A stretch of 64,000 nt of DNA from Ancylothrix sp. D3o (GTDB lineage Bacteria > Cyanobacteriota > Cyanobacteriia > Cyanobacteriales > Oscillatoriaceae): contig NZ_JAMXEX010000011.1 in the NCBI RefSeq assembly GCF_025370775.1, positions 62,001-126,000 on the forward strand, in the 5' to 3' direction. Shown here piece after piece: positions 28,720 to 38,664 of this stretch. Numbering within the stretch: position 1 is the first letter of the stretch; every line of letters starts with the position of its first letter. The notes beneath the pieces are model-generated. The model was given only the letters and a program-made list of their open reading frames with translations. It made no database searches and was not told the origin of the DNA. A program made the translations under genes and the position numbers.

Positions 28720-29369
28720 AAATCCACCTCAGTGAAGAACCCTAGAAAGATGTTTTGTTGAAAAAGCAACTAAGAAAATACAAGTAGCCGACCCGCTAAG
28801 TAAGTCAACTTAATTAAACTCTGGATGTAATGTAGGTTGGGTAGAGGAACGAAACCCAACAGAGGCTTTGATGGGTTTTGCTTACGCTCTACCCATCCTA
28901 CAAATAATTAAGTGCTTCTACTTAACAACCGGCATCCATTTTTTTAGTTAGCCAAAAAAACCTCAATTTTTTACGATAAAAAAACTTAGATTACTCCCCC
29001 TTACCAACCTCTAAACTTGCCAACCATCAATAGACAAAAACCTATTGTTGTTATCAATAGATGCAGGGTTCACAAAACTGCCTTTCTATCCATTGGAGAA
29101 GTCTTAGGTCAAGGATAATTAAGGTTAGTATCAGTATTATGAAATATTTTTGATCTTTTTTTTTCAAATTATGCTTAAATTTTGTTAATGAGACAGTTTT
29201 AAAAATCCCCTACATTCCCTTATCCCACCTTCGGGTTGCTGTCGGCAAGAACCATCTCTACCCCAGATAGAAAACCCTACTAAGCAGTTAGCATCTTGAG
29301 AGTCCACCAGTAAGGTATGCTAGAAAGCTGCGGCTTACCGCGTGACTATAGCCAAAAGTTTTAAATAAA
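28720..29369. other. Divergent intergenic region between kinase array and chlD
   Basis: 650 bases with no credible gene. It contains the long imperfect hairpin at 28831-28902 and otherwise AT-rich sequence. Promoters for chlD (+) and the kinase at 28719 (-) must be here, but I cannot place -10/-35 boxes with confidence. Confidence 0.6.
28831..28902. repeat. Long imperfect inverted repeat (intergenic element)
   Basis: TGTAGGTTGGGTAGAG (28831-28846) and CTCTACCCATCCTACA (28887-28902) match as inverted repeats with one mismatch. The inner arms (AAACCCA / TGGGTTT) also pair partly. The whole would fold into one 72-base hairpin, as miniature interspersed elements in cyanobacteria do. Confidence 0.75.
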
Positions 29370-31397
29370 ATGCCCGTACCTGTTAGCCCCATGAGCCAAA
29401 CGGCCTTTCCCCTCAGCGCCGTAGTCGGACAAGAAGCCATCAAACTTGCCCTATTGCTGGCATCAGTCGATCCAGGTTTAGGAGGAGTAGCCATAGCCGG
29501 CCGGCGCGGCACAGCAAAATCTGTCATGGCGCGAGCCATCCACTCTTTACTCCCTCCCATCGAAGTTGTCAAAGGCAGCATCGCCAACGAATCCCCCCTT
29601 GAATGGCAACAACACACACCTAACGAAACCCCCACCCCCGAAATAATCCCTGCACCTTTTGTGCAAATTCCCTTGGGAGTCACTGAAGACCGGCTCGTAG
29701 GTTCCGTTGATGTTGAACAATCCGTTAAACGCGGTGAAACTGTCTTCCAGCCGGGATTACTCGCCGAAGCCCACCGGGGAGTCTTATACGTCGATGAAAT
29801 CAACCTCCTCGACGACAACATCGCTAATTTGCTTTTAACAGTCCTGACCGAAGGCCGTAATCGCGTTGAGCGCGAAGGCATCAGCATCGAGCATCCTTGC
29901 AAACCCCTGCTCATTGCCACCTACAACCCCGAAGAAGGGCCCCTCCGTGAACATTTACTCGACCGCATCGCCATCGCTTTATCAGCAGATGGAGTCTTGG
30001 GATTAGATGACCGCGTGCAAGCTGTCGAACAAGCCCTTGGTTATTCCAACTCGCCCCAAACTTTTTTAGAGCAATATTCCGAAGACATCGAAAACCTCCA
30101 AACCCAGATAATTTTGGCTCGTGAATGGCTCAAAGATGTCCAAATATCTAAGGAACAAATCAGCTATCTGGTAGAGGAAGCGATTCGCGGTGTGGTTCAA
30201 GGCCACCGGGCTGAGCTTTTTGCTGTGCGCGTTGCAAAAGCCGCCGCTGCTTTGGATGGCCGCACGGCTGTCAATGCAGATGACTTGCGCCGTGCGGTGG
30301 AATTGGTGATTGTGCCCCGCGCAACGGTAATCACTACGCCACCGGATCAACCGCCGCCGCCACCGCCGCCGCCACCGCCACCGGCAGATGAGCAATCGGA
30401 ACAGGAACAAGAGGAAGAAGAGGAACAAGAGGAAAATCCCAATCCCCCGGAAGAGGAAGAAATGAGCGTCCCGGAGGAGTTTATGTTTGACCCTGAAGGC
30501 GTTTTGATGGACCCGTCCGTGTTGTTTTTTGCTCAGATGGCGCAACGACGCGGTAAGTCGGGTAGTCGAAGTTTGATTTTTTCTAAAGATCGTGGCCGGT
30601 ATGTGAAGCCGGTTTTGCCTAAAGGTCAAGTCCGCCGTATTGCTGTGGATGCTACGCTGCGCGCTGCTGCACCCTATCAACGTTCACGCCGTGCCCGAAA
30701 TCCCCTACAGGGGCAAGCTGAACAACTAGAGGCGGATCGTCGCGTATTTGTAGAACAGGCGGATATTCGGGAAAAGCGCTTAGTACGAAAGGCCGGTGCT
30801 TTGGTGGTTTTTGTGGTGGATGCTTCTGGTTCAATGGCTCTCAACCGGATGCAGTCGGCAAAGGGTGCGGTGATGACTCTTTTAACAGAGGCTTATCAAA
30901 ATCGGGATCAGGTTTCTTTGATTCCTTTTCGTGGTGAGGCGGCGGAGGTTTTGTTACCGCCTACTCGTTCTATTACTACTGCTCGCCGGCGTTTGGAAAG
31001 ATTGCCTTGTGGTGGTGGTTCGCCGCTGGCACACGGGCTGACTCAGGCTGTGCGGGTGGGGGTGAATGCTCAGCAGTCTGGAGATATTGGTCAAGTGGTG
31101 ATTGTGGCTATTACTGATGGTCGTGGTAATGTGCCGCTGGCTCGTTCGTTGGGTGAGCCGATGGAACCGGGGGAAAAGCCGGATATTAAGGCGGAGTTGT
31201 TGGACATTGCCGGCAAAGTTCGGATGTTGGGGATTCAGTTGTTGGTAATTGATACGGAGAATAAGTTTATTTCTACCGGCTTTGCTAAGGAGTTAGCAAC
31301 AACGGCGGGCGGCAAGTATTATCATTTGCCAAAGGCTACTGATCAGGCTATTGCTTCGGTGGCTATGGGCGCTATTGCTGATATGAAGTCTCGCTAG
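29370..31397 (+). CDS. chlD: Magnesium chelatase ATPase subunit D
   Basis: A 675-residue subunit of the ChlHID magnesium chelatase, which inserts Mg into protoporphyrin IX at the first committed step of chlorophyll synthesis. The N-terminal AAA-type domain (about 10-320) shows [32 protein letters not shown] and [20 protein letters not shown] linker follows with about 11 prolines (about 330-340) and a long Glu/Gln-rich acidic stretch (about 345-370). The C-terminal von Willebrand A domain has the MIDAS DASGSM from D484. Length fits cyanobacterial ChlD. No other chelatase subunit is adjacent. The hairpin at 31610 may terminate it. Confidence 0.97.
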   Translation: MPVPVSPMSQTAFPLSAVVGQEAIKLALLLASVDPGLGGVAIAGRRGTAKSVMARAIHSLLPPIEVVKGSIANESPLEWQQHTPNETPTPEIIPAPFVQIPLGVTEDRLVGSVDVEQSVKRGETVFQPGLLAEAHRGVLYVDEINLLDDNIANLLLTVLTEGRNRVEREGISIEHPCKPLLIATYNPEEGPLREHLLDRIAIALSADGVLGLDDRVQAVEQALGYSNSPQTFLEQYSEDIENLQTQIILAREWLKDVQISKEQISYLVEEAIRGVVQGHRAELFAVRVAKAAAALDGRTAVNADDLRRAVELVIVPRATVITTPPDQPPPPPPPPPPPADEQSEQEQEEEEEQEENPNPPEEEEMSVPEEFMFDPEGVLMDPSVLFFAQMAQRRGKSGSRSLIFSKDRGRYVKPVLPKGQVRRIAVDATLRAAAPYQRSRRARNPLQGQAEQLEADRRVFVEQADIREKRLVRKAGALVVFVVDASGSMALNRMQSAKGAVMTLLTEAYQNRDQVSLIPFRGEAAEVLLPPTRSITTARRRLERLPCGGGSPLAHGLTQAVRVGVNAQQSGDIGQVVIVAITDGRGNVPLARSLGEPMEPGEKPDIKAELLDIAGKVRMLGIQLLVIDTENKFISTGFAKELATTAGGKYYHLPKATDQAIASVAMGAIADMKSR

Positions 31398-31609
31398 GTC
31401 GGTTGTTAGCTGTTGGGAGCACTGGGGGCCGGCATACAGGCGGGACTTCTGCGCCAAAGAACGGCACGGCCCCTACATTTCTTGGTTAATATTTTTTCAC
31501 CTCTTGAAGGGAAAAATTATGATGGAAGACTTGGAAACAAAACAAGTTAAAGGCAAGAGTTAATCTTGATATTTAGTAATTCACTGAAGATGATTTTCCT
31601 TAAAATCAG

Positions 31610-31661
31610 GCCGGTGTCGAAAGTATCTGATGATGGATACTTGCTTTTGGGTGACACCGGC
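31610..31661. repeat. Extended hairpin between convergent genes chlD and DUF4168
   Basis: GCCGGTGTC (31610-31618) pairs perfectly with GACACCGGC (31653-31661). Inside it, AAGTATC (31621-31627) pairs with GATACTT (31636-31642). It lies 11 bases from the DUF4168 stop and has no clean T-run. It may serve as a bidirectional transcription stop or be a repeat element. Confidence 0.7.
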
Positions 31662-31672
31662 AGCAGGGAAAA

Positions 31673-32146
31673 TTATTTTACAAATTTAGTTAAGGCTTTT
31701 TGCAACCTCGTAATTTCATCTTGAATGCGCTTTTGCAGAGCGGGATTATTTTGTTGGCTGGCTGTAATCGCATTAAATTTAGTAGAAGTTAAGCCATTTG
31801 TTTCGACAATTTGTTTTGAGGAGTTGCAATAATTGATCGCAATAGGACGAACCTCAGCGTTTAAAGCATTGAGTGTTTCGGCTTGATTGCAAACAATATT
31901 TGGGATATCTCCAGAGCCAATTTTTTGCTTAATATCATCATAGGCTTGTAAACGGACTTGTTCTAACTTCAATACAGTACGAGCGTAACTGGTAATTTCC
32001 TGGTCGCTAAAATTTTGGGCAACAGCCACGCCGACGCCTAGAAGCGGCTGTTTTTCAAGAAAACTCGGCACTGCACCGGCACCCACACCGACACCGGCCA
32101 GCAGACAAATCAACACAGGTTTTGATAGCCACTGGTTAAGTTTCAT
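31673..32146 (-). CDS. DUF4168 exported protein
   Basis: A 157-residue protein from the chosen start MKLNQWLSKPVLICLLAGVGVG. An N-terminal hydrophobic segment with VAVAQNFSD is a likely signal peptide. The rest is the helical DUF4168 domain (FSDQEITSYARTVLKLEQVR ... LQKRIQDEITRLQKAL), found widely in cyanobacteria and of unknown function, presumably periplasmic. The frame is open to 32176, but the extra ten residues precede the signal peptide awkwardly, so the ATG at 32146 is preferred. Two cysteines (in CNQAE and NYCNSS) could form a disulfide. Confidence 0.85.
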   Translation of the reverse strand: MKLNQWLSKPVLICLLAGVGVGAGAVPSFLEKQPLLGVGVAVAQNFSDQEITSYARTVLKLEQVRLQAYDDIKQKIGSGDIPNIVCNQAETLNALNAEVRPIAINYCNSSKQIVETNGLTSTKFNAITASQQNNPALQKRIQDEITRLQKALTKFVK

Positions 32147-32402
32147 TTTTGACTCACAAGCAACAAGTCTCATCATAACTCACCCACACAAAGAATAAAA
32201 TTAAAGGTTTCAATTGTTGAGAACAATTTTATAATAACTAAGTTCCAAAGTCGCCACCGACTGCATAATAACTCAGCATTAGTTGGGATCTATTTCATAG
32301 AAACCTCCTGAAAGGCCGGTTTATGCCTCGTATAAAAACTATCTATGTTTCTTGATAATTTTTCTTATCTGATTTTGAGACTAGCGCAGTTGTGATTTTT
32401 GC

Positions 32403-33389
32403 TTAAGTAAGCACTTGACAAAGTTTAATCACTGCTGTTTGCAAAGCTGGTAAATCTTCTGCACCACGCTTGAGACTCACCTCCAACTCTAACAACAGCG
32501 GCAGCACCCTCAACAATTTCTGAGTTGATAAATGACGAACTTCTTGCTTTAAAATATAAACTCGTTTGGGATTTCTCAACTCCACCGCTTGCGCGATACG
32601 GTCTTCGCGTTCGCCGGCTTCTAGTAACATTTTTACCCATAACCACAAGCGAAATTGCCCCACCAAAGTCGCCACAATTCGCAAAGCCGGCTCATTGCGA
32701 GCAATTAAATCAGACACCAACCCCACAGCCTCTTGCACCTTTCTGTCTCGAATTGCCTCCGCAAGCTGGAGACTGTTTTGAGTATTGCCACCCACCAAAG
32801 CATTCACATCTTGCTCATTCAGCGTCCGTCCGCCGTTGCCGGTTGCATAAATTTGTAATTTTGTCAACTCTGCATCAAGGGCGCGGGAATTATTTCCAAG
32901 GGATTGAGCCAAAACAGCAACAGCCATTTCAGTCAAGCGAAGCTGTTTTTGTTGAGCCACCTCGCGGACGCGATCAATCAAGTCCTCGGTTTTCCAAGGA
33001 GGAATAGCGGCAAATTCGCGGAAATTTTCACCGGCATACTTTTGTAACAACTTGGTGGATTTGAGCCTGCCATCCGGTTTAGAACGAGTGGTTAACAACA
33101 AAACCGACTCTGAGGGAATAACCGGCAAAGTGCGTTCCAACTCTTCAATAACAGCAGGGGGACAAGAGGAGCAAATGGCAGTATCTGCAAGCCAAACTAA
33201 ACGACTACCGGCACCGAAAGGAGGAGTCATGGCTTGATTGAGGGCAAAAATCAGGCCATCGGGTTGATCGGGCTGTATTTTATCATAATTGAAACTCTCC
33301 CAAGCTGAATCTAGGAAATGATCCCGCAAAGAAGTAACCGCCGCCGAAATTGCAAAGTCATCGTCACCCCAATAGAGGTAAATTGGCAT
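32403..33389 (-). CDS. holA: DNA polymerase III subunit delta
   Basis: A 328-residue clamp-loader subunit that opens the beta clamp. MPIYLYWGDDDFAISAAVTSLRDHFLD at the start and the C-terminal three-helix collar region (LVSDLIARNEPALRIVATLVGQFRLWLWVKMLLEAGEREDRIAQAVELRNPKRV, abridged in the middle) are characteristic. I chose the ATG at 33389, preceded by AGGTG, over the one at 33419. It is divergent from the 2H phosphoesterase, with only 37 bases between the starts, so the two promoters must overlap or lie in the partner gene. Confidence 0.93.
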   Translation of the reverse strand: MPIYLYWGDDDFAISAAVTSLRDHFLDSAWESFNYDKIQPDQPDGLIFALNQAMTPPFGAGSRLVWLADTAICSSCPPAVIEELERTLPVIPSESVLLLTTRSKPDGRLKSTKLLQKYAGENFREFAAIPPWKTEDLIDRVREVAQQKQLRLTEMAVAVLAQSLGNNSRALDAELTKLQIYATGNGGRTLNEQDVNALVGGNTQNSLQLAEAIRDRKVQEAVGLVSDLIARNEPALRIVATLVGQFRLWLWVKMLLEAGEREDRIAQAVELRNPKRVYILKQEVRHLSTQKLLRVLPLLLELEVSLKRGAEDLPALQTAVIKLCQVLT

Positions 33390-33426
33390 AAAGAACACCT
33401 GCTTGAAAATACGAGGCAATTGACAA

Positions 33427-34212
33427 TTGGACGATAATTATCAGGTTTACTTAAATCGCGTAGCAAGGCTGACCCTGCTGGAAGCTTATCAGTCTGGCGT
33501 GCAACACATACAAGAATCACCCAAATTTAAGCCTAATGCCAGCGGCATCAGAGAGCCGGTACCTTTTCCGGGTTATACCATCATTACCCCGCCTTGGGAG
33601 GAAGATACAAACAACCATCGATTTTATAAAAATTTACAAGACTGTCAGCAGGAACTTGTCAAAAAATTAGAACCTGAGTTATTAGTGCCGGTGACGCCTG
33701 AAAGCTTTCACGTCACGTTAGCCGATTTAATTTGGGATGATGGCTACCGGCACGCTCAGGAAAAACCCGATTTTGATGAGTTACTTCGCAATCAAATTGC
33801 TCAAAGTTTTGAGGTGTGCCGGTCAAATTTAACCAGCCACAAACCGATTCGCTGGCAATTGCTGGGACTGATAGTAAGGACTCGTGCGCTGGGGGTTTGT
33901 TTAGCTCCCAAAGATGAGGAATCTTACGAGCAAATTGTGCAATTGCGGCGAGCGATTTATCAAAATCACGGCTTAATGGGCTTAGGAATTGAACAGCACT
34001 ATCATTTTACAGCCCATGTGACGTTGGGTTATTTTGGTGAAATTAAACCGGATCTCGATGGCCAACGTCTCAGTCAAACTTTGTATGATTTTAATTTGCG
34101 CTGGGTGGATGCTGAACCGCAAGAGTTAATCATTCAAAGAGCCGAATTGCGATTTTTTGAGGATATGACCAAGTATCTGCGAGGCGATAACTGGCCGGTT
34201 GTGGAGTTTTAA
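33427..34212 (+). CDS. DUF1868 / 2H phosphoesterase superfamily protein
   Basis: A 261-residue protein with two HxT motifs, FHVTLADLI (about residue 97) and HVTLGYF (about 197), as in 2H phosphoesterases, which often act on 2',3'-cyclic or 2'-5' RNA phosphates. The layout matches DUF1868. It has no signal peptide or membrane segment. The start is TTG at 33427 with GAGG about 11 bases upstream; no better start is in frame. Its true substrate is unknown. It diverges from holA and converges on the island at 34477. Confidence 0.82.
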   Translation: MDDNYQVYLNRVARLTLLEAYQSGVQHIQESPKFKPNASGIREPVPFPGYTIITPPWEEDTNNHRFYKNLQDCQQELVKKLEPELLVPVTPESFHVTLADLIWDDGYRHAQEKPDFDELLRNQIAQSFEVCRSNLTSHKPIRWQLLGLIVRTRALGVCLAPKDEESYEQIVQLRRAIYQNHGLMGLGIEQHYHFTAHVTLGYFGEIKPDLDGQRLSQTLYDFNLRWVDAEPQELIIQRAELRFFEDMTKYLRGDNWPVVEF

Positions 34213-34380
34213 GCAGGGGATAGGGGATTGATGGTTGGAAGGTGAATATTTTCTGCTTCTACCTATTTTCTTTTATCGGTTTTGTCAGGGTGATTATTTA
34301 TTCCCCGTTCCCTAGTTTCCTTGTTTATTTTGGCATCGTTTAAAGGTTGGTAATTCTCCGGGTTGCCCACATTCCTAGAT

Positions 34381-34429
34381 CCCCCTTACTCCCCGTCAAT
34401 TGGCGGGAGGAAAGGGGGGTAAATTTTTT
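34381..34429 (+). terminator. Inverted repeat with T-run, possible terminator
   Basis: CCCCCTT (34381-34387) pairs with AAGGGGG (34412-34418). Inside, CTCCC pairs with GGGAG. Six T residues follow at 34424-34429. It is 170 bases after the 2H phosphoesterase stop, so it may be a repeat element acting as a terminator between convergent genes. Confidence 0.55.
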
Positions 34430-34476
34430 GTGGCAATGCTTATTTTTGATAGCTTTGTTCCACAGTTTCCAGAGAT

Positions 34477-37400
34477 TTAATAGTTTCGGTTTTGCCGCTC
34501 GGCAGCGCGTTTGATAGCGTTTAATAATTTGGGTAAGTCTTCAATGATGTAATCGAGGTTGAAGTGGTCGTAATAATCGAGAATGGCTGGCGGCGGTTCG
34601 GGAAAATATTGTTGATAAAGTTGAATTAAATTCAGTAAATCATCACAATAGGAGATGGCTGGGGAAAGATTGGCGGAGATAAAATTAAGGGGGTTCTTAA
34701 TTTCGCTGCTAACATCTGTTCCCTCATTATCGACGCTATCGAGACTTACCCACTGTTTGATAGGGGCTATTTGTTTAGTTTGTAAAAGTTTGGCTTGGGC
34801 TTTGTGTAAGTTGTTGAGGGCGATTTCTAATTGCAGGGTTTGGGAACGCAGCCGGGTTTCAGATTCTCGCAAGGCGGCTTCGGCTTGTTTGCGTTCTATA
34901 ATTTCGGTTTTGGCTTTTTCAAAAAGTAGTGATTGTTGTAAGGAAATGGCAATTTGGATGCTAATTTTTTGCAAGCATTCTATTTGACTGGCTTGCCAGT
35001 TTCGGGCGGCGGTGCAGTCTTGGGCGATTAATAATCCCCAGAGTTTTTCACCTTGCAAGATGGGGACTGATAAGTTGGCTTTGACTTGCAATTGGGCGAG
35101 TAAGTTTTTGTAAGATTCATTCACTGAAGAATCGTTAATGTCTTCAATTGCGATGATTTTTCCTTTTCGATAGAGGGGGAGATAATTGTCTTTACACCCA
35201 TTTATTTGAAGGTTTAAACCTACTATGGGGAAGGTGTTATGGCCTATGGATTCAACTACGACTAAGCCACTGAAGTCGGAGTTAAAGCGATAAATTAGGG
35301 TGCGGTCTGTTTGTAAAAATTCTCGGACTTGTTGGACGGCGGTGGTGAGGACTTCTTCGAGGTTAAGAGAGCAGCCAATGCGCTCAAACATTTTGCCGAT
35401 AATTCGCTTTTCAGCAAGTTCTTGATGAAGGGCAATTTCTGCTTGTTTGCTCTCTGTAATGTCTTTGTGGGTGCCGGTCATACGCAGGGGGTTGTTTTGG
35501 GTGTCCCACTCACATACTTTGCCTTGGGCTAATATCCATTTCCATTCGCCTGTTTTGGTTTTCATGCGAAATTCACGTTGATAAAGGTCGGTCATACCGG
35601 CTAAGTGATCTTGAATGGCTTCAACGGCTTTGGGGAGGTCTTCGGGGTGAACTAATTTTGCCCAAGATTCAAAGTGGTTTTCGATTTCTTCTATTTGGTA
35701 GCCGAGCATTTTTTTCCACTGTGGGTCATAGTAGGTTTCGCCGGTGGCTATGTTCCAATCGCATAGTCCGAGGTCGCTGCCTTCGAGGGCAAGTTGCAGC
35801 CGTTTTTGACTGATTTGTAGTTCCAATTCGGCTTTTTTTTGTTCGGTGATGTCGCGGGCTACGGCGTAGGCGCAGCCTTCTTCTGCGTAGGGTACGGATA
35901 CCCAAGATAGCCATTTATAGGTTCCGTCTTTGCATAAGCAGCGGTTTTCAAAGTAGGTGATGTTTTCCCCGCTTCGGAGTTTTTTGGCGGCTTTTATGGT
36001 GTTTTCTTGGTCGTCTGGATGAATTAATTCTATTAGGGGTTTGCTTTGCAGTTCTTGTTCTGTGTAGCCAAAGATTTTTTGACAGGCTGGGTTTAGGCGT
36101 AATACAGTTCCGTCCAAGTCGGCGATGCAAAGTAGGTCTAAGGATAGGGTAAAAAATCTATCGCGGTCGGCTTGGGTTTGTTTTAATTCGGTGATGTCTA
36201 TGATTAAGCCGTCCCATAAAATATCGCCGTTGGGTTGGGTTTGGGGGCGGGAGGCTGCTTTTGTCCAAATGTGTTTTCCGGTGGGGGTGATGTGTCGCCA
36301 TTCGTATTGCCAGGGTTGCTGGGTGGTGGCAGATTGAATGATGGAGTTTTCTAGGCCGGGCCGGTCTTCTGGGTGGATTCCTTGAAAGAGTGTTTCTGCG
36401 TCTTGGATGATTTCTTCGGGTTCGAGTCCATACAGTTCTCTGCTGCTGGGGGAAACGTAGGGAAATGATTTTTTGCCTTCGGTTGTTAGGCGGAATTGAT
36501 AAAGCATTCCGGGGGCGTTGGCGGCGAGTTTTTGAAATTTTTGTTCGCTGTTTTCTAGGGCTGCTAGGGTCTGTTTATAGTGGGTGATGTCTCGCATGAT
36601 GCCGACGATCATTTTACTGCCGTCTGGGTTGATGAAAAGGGTTTTTTTTGTGGAGACTATGCGCTGGTTTCCCTGGGTGTCGGTGATGATTTCTTCGTTT
36701 TCGTTTTCGATGCCGGTTGTTAATACGAGTTCGTCTTTTTCCCAGAATATATCTGCTTGTTGTTTGGGTAAAAAGTGGTGGTCTGTTTTTGAAAGGATTT
36801 CTGTGCGTGGTTGACCTAGCAGTTGACAAAAGGCATCGTTGACTTTTATCCAGCGGTGTTGTGCGTCTTTGACGAAAAGGGGGTCACTGATGGCGTTGAG
36901 GATGTGGTTAAGGAAGTCTTTGGAGGCTTTGATTTTTTCGTTGGCGATGACTTGGGTGGTGATGTCGCTGAGGGTGCCGGTTGTGCCGGTGAGGGTGTTG
37001 TCTAGGCTGTGGGTTTGGCGCACTTGTACTTCTAGCCACCGATAATTACCGGTTTTTGTTCGGTAGCGGGTGGAAAACCGGCATTGTTGTTTTTTGTTTT
37101 GAATTAAGGCTTGAAAGTTTTCTCGGTTTTTTGCTTGGTCTTCTGGATGGATGTAGGTTAAAAATTCTGTTCCTAAGCTTTCGGCAACGCTAAAGTTGGT
37201 GATTTCGCTCCAGGCTGGGTTTAAAAATGTCCAGTGGCCGGTGCAGTCGGTTTGAAAGACGATTTCTTTTATATGATCTAGGGCTGAGCGATATTTTTCT
37301 TCGCTTTGTCTATTGGTTGTTTGGAGTTTTTGTCTTTCGATAGCGCAGCGCAGGGTTCGTTTTAATAGGGGGCTGTTGATTTCTTCTTTGCTGAGGTAAT

Positions 37401-37743
37401 CTTGGGCACCGGCAGCGATGATTTGAACGGCTATTTCTTCTGTTATCTGGCTGATTAAGATGATTAGGGGGATGTTTAAATAGTGTTCTTTTATTCTGGC
37501 TATTGTGTCTGTGCCTTGGCTATCTGGCAAGGTAAGTTCTAATAAAATTACATCAAAATTTTGACTGCCTAAAAGGTTGAGGGCTTCGCTGAGGCCACCG
37601 GCTTTAAATACGGAAAAGTTGAAGTTTTCTGTGTTATTTTCTAAAATTAATTTTTCTATTAAATTTGCTTCGCTGAGGTTGTTTTCTACTAAAAGAACTT
37701 TTAAGCTAGTGCGGGTCAGCGGGGAGCTAAAAACTGTTGTCAT
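34477..37743 (-). CDS. REC-PAS-GAF sensor protein with truncated, His-less kinase core
   Basis: A 1088-residue protein. The receiver (about 12-130) includes the acceptor region VILLELTLPDSQG, in which Glu stands where Asp is usual (VILLELTLP versus LILLDxxMP), so it may not be phosphorylated. Five PAS domains lie at about 145-265, 270-390, 395-520, 520-640 and 645-770. A phytochrome-like GAF (about 775-935) lacks the bilin Cys-His (it has Ser-Tyr). The DHp-like region reads SSEIKNPLNFISANL with S1013 at the acceptor-His position, and the protein stops about 75 residues later, before any ATPase domain. It is therefore a catalytically dead kinase relative, either a decaying gene or a sensory scaffold. 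Confidence 0.9.
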   Translation of the reverse strand: MTTVFSSPLTRTSLKVLLVENNLSEANLIEKLILENNTENFNFSVFKAGGLSEALNLLGSQNFDVILLELTLPDSQGTDTIARIKEHYLNIPLIILISQITEEIAVQIIAAGAQDYLSKEEINSPLLKRTLRCAIERQKLQTTNRQSEEKYRSALDHIKEIVFQTDCTGHWTFLNPAWSEITNFSVAESLGTEFLTYIHPEDQAKNRENFQALIQNKKQQCRFSTRYRTKTGNYRWLEVQVRQTHSLDNTLTGTTGTLSDITTQVIANEKIKASKDFLNHILNAISDPLFVKDAQHRWIKVNDAFCQLLGQPRTEILSKTDHHFLPKQQADIFWEKDELVLTTGIENENEEIITDTQGNQRIVSTKKTLFINPDGSKMIVGIMRDITHYKQTLAALENSEQKFQKLAANAPGMLYQFRLTTEGKKSFPYVSPSSRELYGLEPEEIIQDAETLFQGIHPEDRPGLENSIIQSATTQQPWQYEWRHITPTGKHIWTKAASRPQTQPNGDILWDGLIIDITELKQTQADRDRFFTLSLDLLCIADLDGTVLRLNPACQKIFGYTEQELQSKPLIELIHPDDQENTIKAAKKLRSGENITYFENRCLCKDGTYKWLSWVSVPYAEEGCAYAVARDITEQKKAELELQISQKRLQLALEGSDLGLCDWNIATGETYYDPQWKKMLGYQIEEIENHFESWAKLVHPEDLPKAVEAIQDHLAGMTDLYQREFRMKTKTGEWKWILAQGKVCEWDTQNNPLRMTGTHKDITESKQAEIALHQELAEKRIIGKMFERIGCSLNLEEVLTTAVQQVREFLQTDRTLIYRFNSDFSGLVVVESIGHNTFPIVGLNLQINGCKDNYLPLYRKGKIIAIEDINDSSVNESYKNLLAQLQVKANLSVPILQGEKLWGLLIAQDCTAARNWQASQIECLQKISIQIAISLQQSLLFEKAKTEIIERKQAEAALRESETRLRSQTLQLEIALNNLHKAQAKLLQTKQIAPIKQWVSLDSVDNEGTDVSSEIKNPLNFISANLSPAISYCDDLLNLIQLYQQYFPEPPPAILDYYDHFNLDYIIEDLPKLLNAIKRAAERQNRNY

Positions 37744-38184
37744 TGGGCCGCCTCTCTATAAGTTATTTTTAAGTTAGCGCATGGGGGAGGGCAAACCCAA
37801 GCCGGATATTATTGTGTTTGTATCTTAGGTTTGCGGTGGTGTTTCGGGGCTTTGGGTGTGGGTGTGGGTTGGGTAGTGCCTCCAGCTTGATTTGCCCCTG
37901 CTGATGCTCGGATGTTGTTTCTATTTTAGGGTAATTTTGTTATTTTGGTAGAGTTTTTATAAAATTTTTTTGGCTTTTTTTCTGGCTGATAGGGGAGAAT
38001 ATTTTTTTGTTTAGAAAGGAAAAAAAATCAATTATTTACTGGTTTAAATGGGGCGATCCTAAATAAAGGTTTTCCCTAAAATGCGCTTTGTTCGTGTTTT
38101 GTGAGGGAAATATTATTGCGGAGTATGATGGGGGTGTGGTGGAAAGATGCCGGTTGAGGTTTGTATTTTTCAATCTAAGTTGGG
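37744..38184. other. Gene-free spacer
   Basis: 440 bases between two - strand signalling genes with no credible coding frame. It probably holds the promoter of the 37743 gene. No structure recognised. Confidence 0.5.
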
Positions 38185-38664
38185 TTAATCTTCTGGCAGT
38201 GGGGGAAGGATGACGGTTTGAAACCAATATTGACATATCCTTTTGAGAAATTCAACTAATGTGTCAAAGCTGAGGGGTAAATTAATGAAGGAGTTGGCTC
38301 CTGCACCGTAGCAGTGTGAAAGGTCTCCGTCTTGTTGGGATGTTGTCAAGATGAGAACAGGAATTTGTCTCAATGTTGAATCTGATTTAATTTCTAGGAG
38401 GGCTTCGCGCCCATCTTTGCGGGGCATATTTAAGTCGAGTAATATGAGGTTGGGGCGCGGGGAAGTTTCGGGAGATTTGTAGTGATTGCGCCTGTATAAA
38501 TAATCCACCAATTCTTCGCCATCTTTTACACAGAAAAGCTGAAGGGAAAGGGGAACTTCTGTGAGGGCTTCTTCTATCAAAAATTGAACTTCTTTGCGGT
38601 CATTAGCAAGCAAAATTTTATAGGTGTTTATTTTAGGATTCATGGGAGTTGTTTTCCCCGTCAA
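38185..38664 (-). CDS. Single-domain response regulator, Rcp1-like, with altered active site
   Basis: A 159-residue receiver of the Rcp1 type that often pairs with phytochromes or PAS kinases. Phospho-acceptor D77 in LILLDLNMP is kept and so is VLILTTS. Two active-site changes are visible. The acidic pair near the start is Asn-Asp (LLANDRKE) instead of Glu-Asp or Asp-Asp. The invariant Lys of the K-P pair is Leu129 (INLPLSF). Mg binding and phospho-signalling may be impaired. No output domain is present. GGGG lies upstream of the start. It sits between the dead sensor at 34477 and the kinase fragment at 39021. Confidence 0.88.
   Translation of the reverse strand: MTGKTTPMNPKINTYKILLANDRKEVQFLIEEALTEVPLSLQLFCVKDGEELVDYLYRRNHYKSPETSPRPNLILLDLNMPRKDGREALLEIKSDSTLRQIPVLILTTSQQDGDLSHCYGAGANSFINLPLSFDTLVEFLKRICQYWFQTVILPPLPED

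Noticed and set aside
30066-30680. 204-residue frame on the - strand inside chlD
   Set aside because: It is a shadow of chlD's proline/acidic linker region; composition is low-complexity Arg/Phe/Leu and chlD is clearly the real gene.
32525-33007. 160-residue + strand frame opposite holA
   Set aside because: It lies wholly within holA antisense and has no recognisable domain.
35000-35420. Bilin-binding GAF in the 34477 protein
   Set aside because: The fold resembles a cyanobacteriochrome GAF, but Ser-Tyr replaces the Cys-His pair, so covalent bilin attachment is unlikely.
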